From assembly GCA_002338885.1 (NCBI GenBank), contig DDJI01000090.1:16065-22662 (forward strand): a stretch of 6,598 bases of DNA. The letters are read 5' to 3'. Of this stretch, positions 5,826-6,598 are shown one piece after another. This DNA comes from Ruminococcus sp. UBA1828 (GTDB taxonomy: Bacteria > Bacillota > Clostridia > Oscillospirales > Ruminococcaceae). A program made the translations under genes and the position numbers. Within the stretch, counting starts at the first letter, position 1; every line of letters starts with the position of its first letter. Below the pieces are notes generated by a model. The model made no database searches and was not told where the DNA came from. It worked only from the letters and a program-made list of their open reading frames with translations.

Positions 5826-6598
5826 ATGTCAAACGTACTGTCGAAGATATTTTCAAAGAAAGTTGTAATTCCTGTGCTGGTGATAATAGCTGTCATCATC
5901 CTGATAGCAAACAGCGCAGTAATAGTACCTGCGGGACACACGGGAGTTGTCCTGACTCTCGGAAGGGTGGATGAAAACGTTTTGCAGGAGGGACTGCACT
6001 TTAAAATCCCCTTTATTCAGGACGTGGTAAAGATAGACAACCGCATAACAAAGCTTGAGGTTGACACCGAGGCGTTTTCAAAGGACCTGCAAACCGTGTC
6101 CACAACCATAGCTATAAACTACCGCGTGGAAACGTCCATGTCCTACAGCATATACAAAAACATCGGCAGAGACTATGAATCTGTGCTGGTTGTTCCGGCG
6201 GTGAACGAGGTTTTAAAAGCCATAACGGCAAACTACACCGCTGAGGAAAGCGTCACAAACAGAACGCTCGTTTCAAACGGCTTGATAGACGGGCTTAACG
6301 AAAAGCTCAATGAAATAGGCCTTTACGTGACCGATGTAAACATTATCAACTTTGATTTTTCCGACGCATATATAACTGCGATAGAGGAAAAGCAGGTTGC
6401 ACAGCAGCAGCTTTTAAAGGCTGAAACAGAGAAGCAAACCAAGATAACCAATGCCGAGGCTGACGCGGAGGCGCTTAAAATCCAGACCGAAGCCGAGGCG
6501 GAGGCAAACAGAATACTTGCCGAATCCATTACGGACGCGCTTGTCGAGTACAACAAGATTCAAAAGTGGAACGGTGAGCTGCCGATGGTCATCGACCT
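5826..6598 (+). CDS. SPFH/prohibitin-family membrane protein, 3'-truncated by window end
   Basis: ATG at 5826 with GAGGGA at 5815-5820 five bases upstream; the frame stays open to the window end, giving 257 residues. An N-terminal transmembrane segment (about 13-34) is followed by the SPFH domain: VPAGHTGVVLTLGRV (34-48), EGLHFKIPFIQDVVKID (55-71), LEVDTEAFSKDLQTVS (77-92), INYRV (97-101) and VNIINFDFSDAYITAIEEKQVAQQ (171-194). An Ala/Glu-rich predicted coiled coil spans about 183-235 (KAETEKQTKITNAEADAEA), then KWNGELPMV, the usual near-end motif, so probably only a few dozen residues are missing. Known: these proteins oligomerise on the membrane, organise microdomains and can modulate membrane proteases. 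The 27-base gap to the cohesin-like gene has no terminator, so an operon is likely. Confidence 0.95.
   Translation, partial: MSNVLSKIFSKKVVIPVLVIIAVIILIANSAVIVPAGHTGVVLTLGRVDENVLQEGLHFKIPFIQDVVKIDNRITKLEVDTEAFSKDLQTVSTTIAINYRVETSMSYSIYKNIGRDYESVLVVPAVNEVLKAITANYTAEESVTNRTLVSNGLIDGLNEKLNEIGLYVTDVNIINFDFSDAYITAIEEKQVAQQQLLKAETEKQTKITNAEADAEALKIQTEAEAEANRILAESITDALVEYNKIQKWNGELPMVID

Overview
The window holds six protein genes in three blocks and looks like chromosome from an anaerobic Clostridia-type Firmicute, perhaps Ruminococcaceae/Oscillospiraceae. This rests on purine-rich ribosome-binding sites, moderate GC with many ATA/AGA/AGG codons, an SPFH protein of the Firmicutes type, and a membrane-anchored cohesin-like protein with a threonine-rich linker. 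The assignment is an inference from style; there is no marker gene. No RNA gene, insertion sequence, CRISPR array or phage gene was seen.

Block 1 (1-3502, plus strand) is a tight redox/hydrolase operon. It starts with the 3' part of an FMN-type flavodoxin. A lipoprotein follows, in which a flavodoxin-like domain lacking the FMN-contact residues is fused to an alpha/beta-hydrolase (esterase) domain. Next come a classical short-chain dehydrogenase/reductase and an aldo/keto reductase. Gaps are -4, 22 and 26 bases, and each of the last two genes has a good ribosome-binding site. The set suggests reduction and hydrolysis of small carbonyl or ester compounds with a flavodoxin as electron carrier. 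The substrate cannot be read from sequence.

Block 2 (3529-4460) is an AraC-family regulator on the minus strand. It converges on block 1 through a shared hairpin that has T-rich tracts on both strands and probably terminates both transcripts. Its own promoter is clear (TTGACA-17-CATAAT) and overlaps repeats that could be operators. It is the natural candidate to control block 1, but this is inferred from position only.

Block 3 (4611-6598, plus strand) is transcribed away from the regulator. A promoter (TTGAAA-17-TAAAAT) is followed by a leader of about 145 bases packed with GTGCA/TGCAC elements that can form competing hairpins. Then comes a secreted, single-pass membrane-anchored cohesin-like protein with an acidic and Thr/Pro-rich stalk. 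An SPFH/prohibitin-family protein, cut by the window end, follows 27 bases later.

The parts most worth a second look are the pseudo-flavodoxin/esterase fusion lipoprotein beside an intact flavodoxin, the pairing of a surface cohesin-like protein with an SPFH protein, and the repeat-rich leader upstream of that pair.
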